Origin: Zwartia vadi
GTDB lineage: Bacteria; Pseudomonadota; Gammaproteobacteria; Burkholderiales; Burkholderiaceae_B
DNA: 64,000 nt
Direction: 5' to 3'
NCBI RefSeq assembly: GCF_030410375.1
Contig: NZ_JAUHHE010000007.1
Location: forward strand, 62,001-126,000
The notes beneath the pieces were generated by a model. That model did not search any database. It worked only from the letters and a program-made list of their open reading frames with translations, and was not told the origin of the DNA. Within the stretch, counting starts at the first letter, position 1. Every line of letters begins with the position of its first letter. Below, piece after piece: positions 63,044 to 64,000 of the stretch. A program made the translations under genes and the position numbers.

Positions 63044-63445
63044 ATGACAACGCCCTATCAAGACAGAAAAATCTCCGATCCCAAATTCAATTATGGGGAT
63101 GAGCCATATTTCGAGGCAGCGACGCAAGGCAGGCTGCTGATTAAATATTGCAACGACTGTGGTCAGTATCACCACTATCCGCGGGCCTTGTGTCCCTTTT
63201 GCTTTAGTGACAAGACCGAATGGAAAGAGTCGGTCGGGACAGGCACTATTTACAGCTTCAGTGTGACGCGTGTGCCTGGACCCGTTCCTTACGTGATCGC
63301 GTATGTCACGCTGGATGACGGACCAACGATGTTGACCAATATTGTTGATTGCGATTTGGATAGAATTCGCTGTGGTCAATCAGTACAGGTGACATTCAAG
63401 AAAAGTGAAAATGGGACTGGCATACCCATGTTCAAGCCAATATAG
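63044..63445 (+). CDS. DUF35 zinc-ribbon OB-fold protein, partner of the thiolase-like protein
   Basis: The 133-aa protein has a rubredoxin-like zinc ribbon in KYCNDCGQYHHYPRALCPFC (four Cys) and then an OB fold (GTGTIYSFSVTRVPGPVPYVI, TMLTNIVDCDLD). DUF35 proteins pair with thiolase-fold proteins and help bind CoA esters or shape the active site. It starts 4 bases after the thiolase stop. I chose the ATG at 63044; an open frame upstream would overlap the thiolase gene. Confidence 0.9.
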   Translation: MTTPYQDRKISDPKFNYGDEPYFEAATQGRLLIKYCNDCGQYHHYPRALCPFCFSDKTEWKESVGTGTIYSFSVTRVPGPVPYVIAYVTLDDGPTMLTNIVDCDLDRIRCGQSVQVTFKKSENGTGIPMFKPI

Positions 63446-63469
63446 ATTGACGCTGTGCATGCCGTCGTT

Positions 63470-64000
63470 TTAGCTGGCTAAGCCGAGCGGCATAATGTGC
63501 ACCCAATCCGTATCGAGCGAGATTGTCATGCGATGCTCTTGCTTGATCAGCGCGCGTTGGGGACCCGTGATGGTCATATGCAGTAGGACCTCTTTGGGTG
63601 CATGCGTCCTGAGCGTCACAAGGGAAGATTCGCCCAGATGCTTGATATCCGCGACAATGCTCTCCAAGGTGGTCTGTTGACCAATATCATCCTGCAGAGT
63701 GTTCATTGCCCGGAGAGACAAGCCGTCGGTCTGAATGACCCAAGTCACAGCCTGGCCGACTTCAAGTCGACCTTTGTCTCGTACTTTCAGAATAGGTCCA
63801 TCTGTATCATTGGGACTGCTTAGCCATTGCAGTAGCCCAGTCCCCGGGCTTGTCGAGACAGGATCGGGTCCCAACCATTTTCCGTAAAAACGATTTCTGA
63901 TGCCGACAAGGTCAGCAACGCGGGCGTTTCTTGGAGATTTGTACACATCAAGAGGCGTGCCTTGCTGCACGATTTTGCCTGCATCCATCACGGCGATTTG
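63470..64000 (-). CDS. ABC transporter ATP-binding protein, C-terminal part (5' end outside window)
   Basis: The last 176 residues of an ABC ATPase are present; the start lies beyond 64000. The visible part begins QIAVMDAGKIVQQGTPLDVYKSP, the post-Walker region of PotA/FbpC/CysA-type proteins. A TOBE_2-like domain then includes ADLVGIRNRFYGKW and VGQAVTWVIQTDGLSLRA. It ends HRMTISLDTDWVHIMPLGLAS. The catalytic motifs are outside the window. The substrate (spermidine, iron, thiamine or other) cannot be judged. It is convergent with the DUF35 gene. Confidence 0.88.
   Translation of the reverse strand, partial: QIAVMDAGKIVQQGTPLDVYKSPRNARVADLVGIRNRFYGKWLGPDPVSTSPGTGLLQWLSSPNDTDGPILKVRDKGRLEVGQAVTWVIQTDGLSLRAMNTLQDDIGQQTTLESIVADIKHLGESSLVTLRTHAPKEVLLHMTITGPQRALIKQEHRMTISLDTDWVHIMPLGLAS

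Noticed and set aside
1-64000. tRNA, rRNA or insertion-sequence genes.
   Set aside because: None of the intergenic stretches shows a tRNA-like arm pattern, and no transposase-like protein or terminal inverted repeats are seen.

Overview
The window looks like ordinary chromosome from a betaproteobacterium of the order Burkholderiales, most likely Alcaligenaceae-like. The evidence is a SAH riboswitch in front of ahcY–holin-like–metF, the order rpe–gph–trpE–trpG–trpD–trpC–ung, a Bug-type tricarboxylate-transporter binding protein, ApaG and RhlE of betaproteobacterial type, and gene-dense, moderately GC-rich sequence. I see no rRNA, tRNA, CRISPR array, insertion sequence or prophage. The family assignment is an inference from gene order and protein similarity recalled from memory.

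Layout. 1–2110: a carboxymuconolactone-decarboxylase-like gene with a histone-like tail, coupled to a 3-hydroxyisobutyrate-dehydrogenase-family gene (cut by the window edge), divergent from an AHL-lactonase-type metallo-hydrolase. 2111–5794: one-carbon/methyl cycle (SAH riboswitch, ahcY, small membrane protein, metF, convergent 5-formyl-THF cyclo-ligase). 5863–12580: slt, cca, midA-type methyltransferase and an rhlE helicase with a structured leader. 12581–18948: the rpe–gph–trpEGDC–ung operon, read leftward, with a trp attenuator (Trp-rich leader peptide plus terminator) between gph and trpE. 19008–25369: apaG, mltA, a UbiH-family hydroxylase, dsbC-like, a 2-hydroxyacid dehydrogenase, an AI-2E-family permease and an orphan FixJ-type regulator. 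25581–35491: PhoD-like phosphatase, UPF0114, L-lactate dehydrogenase, transporters, carbonic anhydrase, an SDR, a TerC protein behind a yybP-ykoY (Mn2+) riboswitch, and a cytochrome b561.

35610–41263 holds two damaged genes: a sodium:solute symporter with a one-base frameshift, and a GpgS-like glycosyltransferase fused to a HAD phosphatase domain that stops at its last motif. MATE and GntP-type transporters follow. 41575–51869: regulators, a porin-like protein, a TRIC-type channel, a Bug protein, an Alx-type TerC protein, a histidine kinase, an aspartate carbamoyltransferase with an HTH-like N-terminal extension, a PhzF protein and a TMEM175-type channel.

51960–57702 is the most unusual unit: a tightly coupled six-gene operon encoding an ABC importer (ATPase, Tat-exported binding protein, permease), an OsmC-fold protein lacking its second cysteine, an acyl-CoA-dehydrogenase-fold flavoprotein without the usual catalytic Glu-Gly-Thr signature, and a rubredoxin fused to an FAD/NAD(P)H reductase. 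It reads as import plus redox (probably oxygenative) processing of an unidentified small molecule. 57699–64000: a DODA-type dioxygenase with DoxX and a divergent LysR regulator, pyruvate oxidase, a thiolase-fold protein without its nucleophilic Cys paired with a DUF35 zinc-ribbon protein, and the C-terminal part of an ABC ATPase.

All family assignments are by reading the translated sequence; no database search was run.
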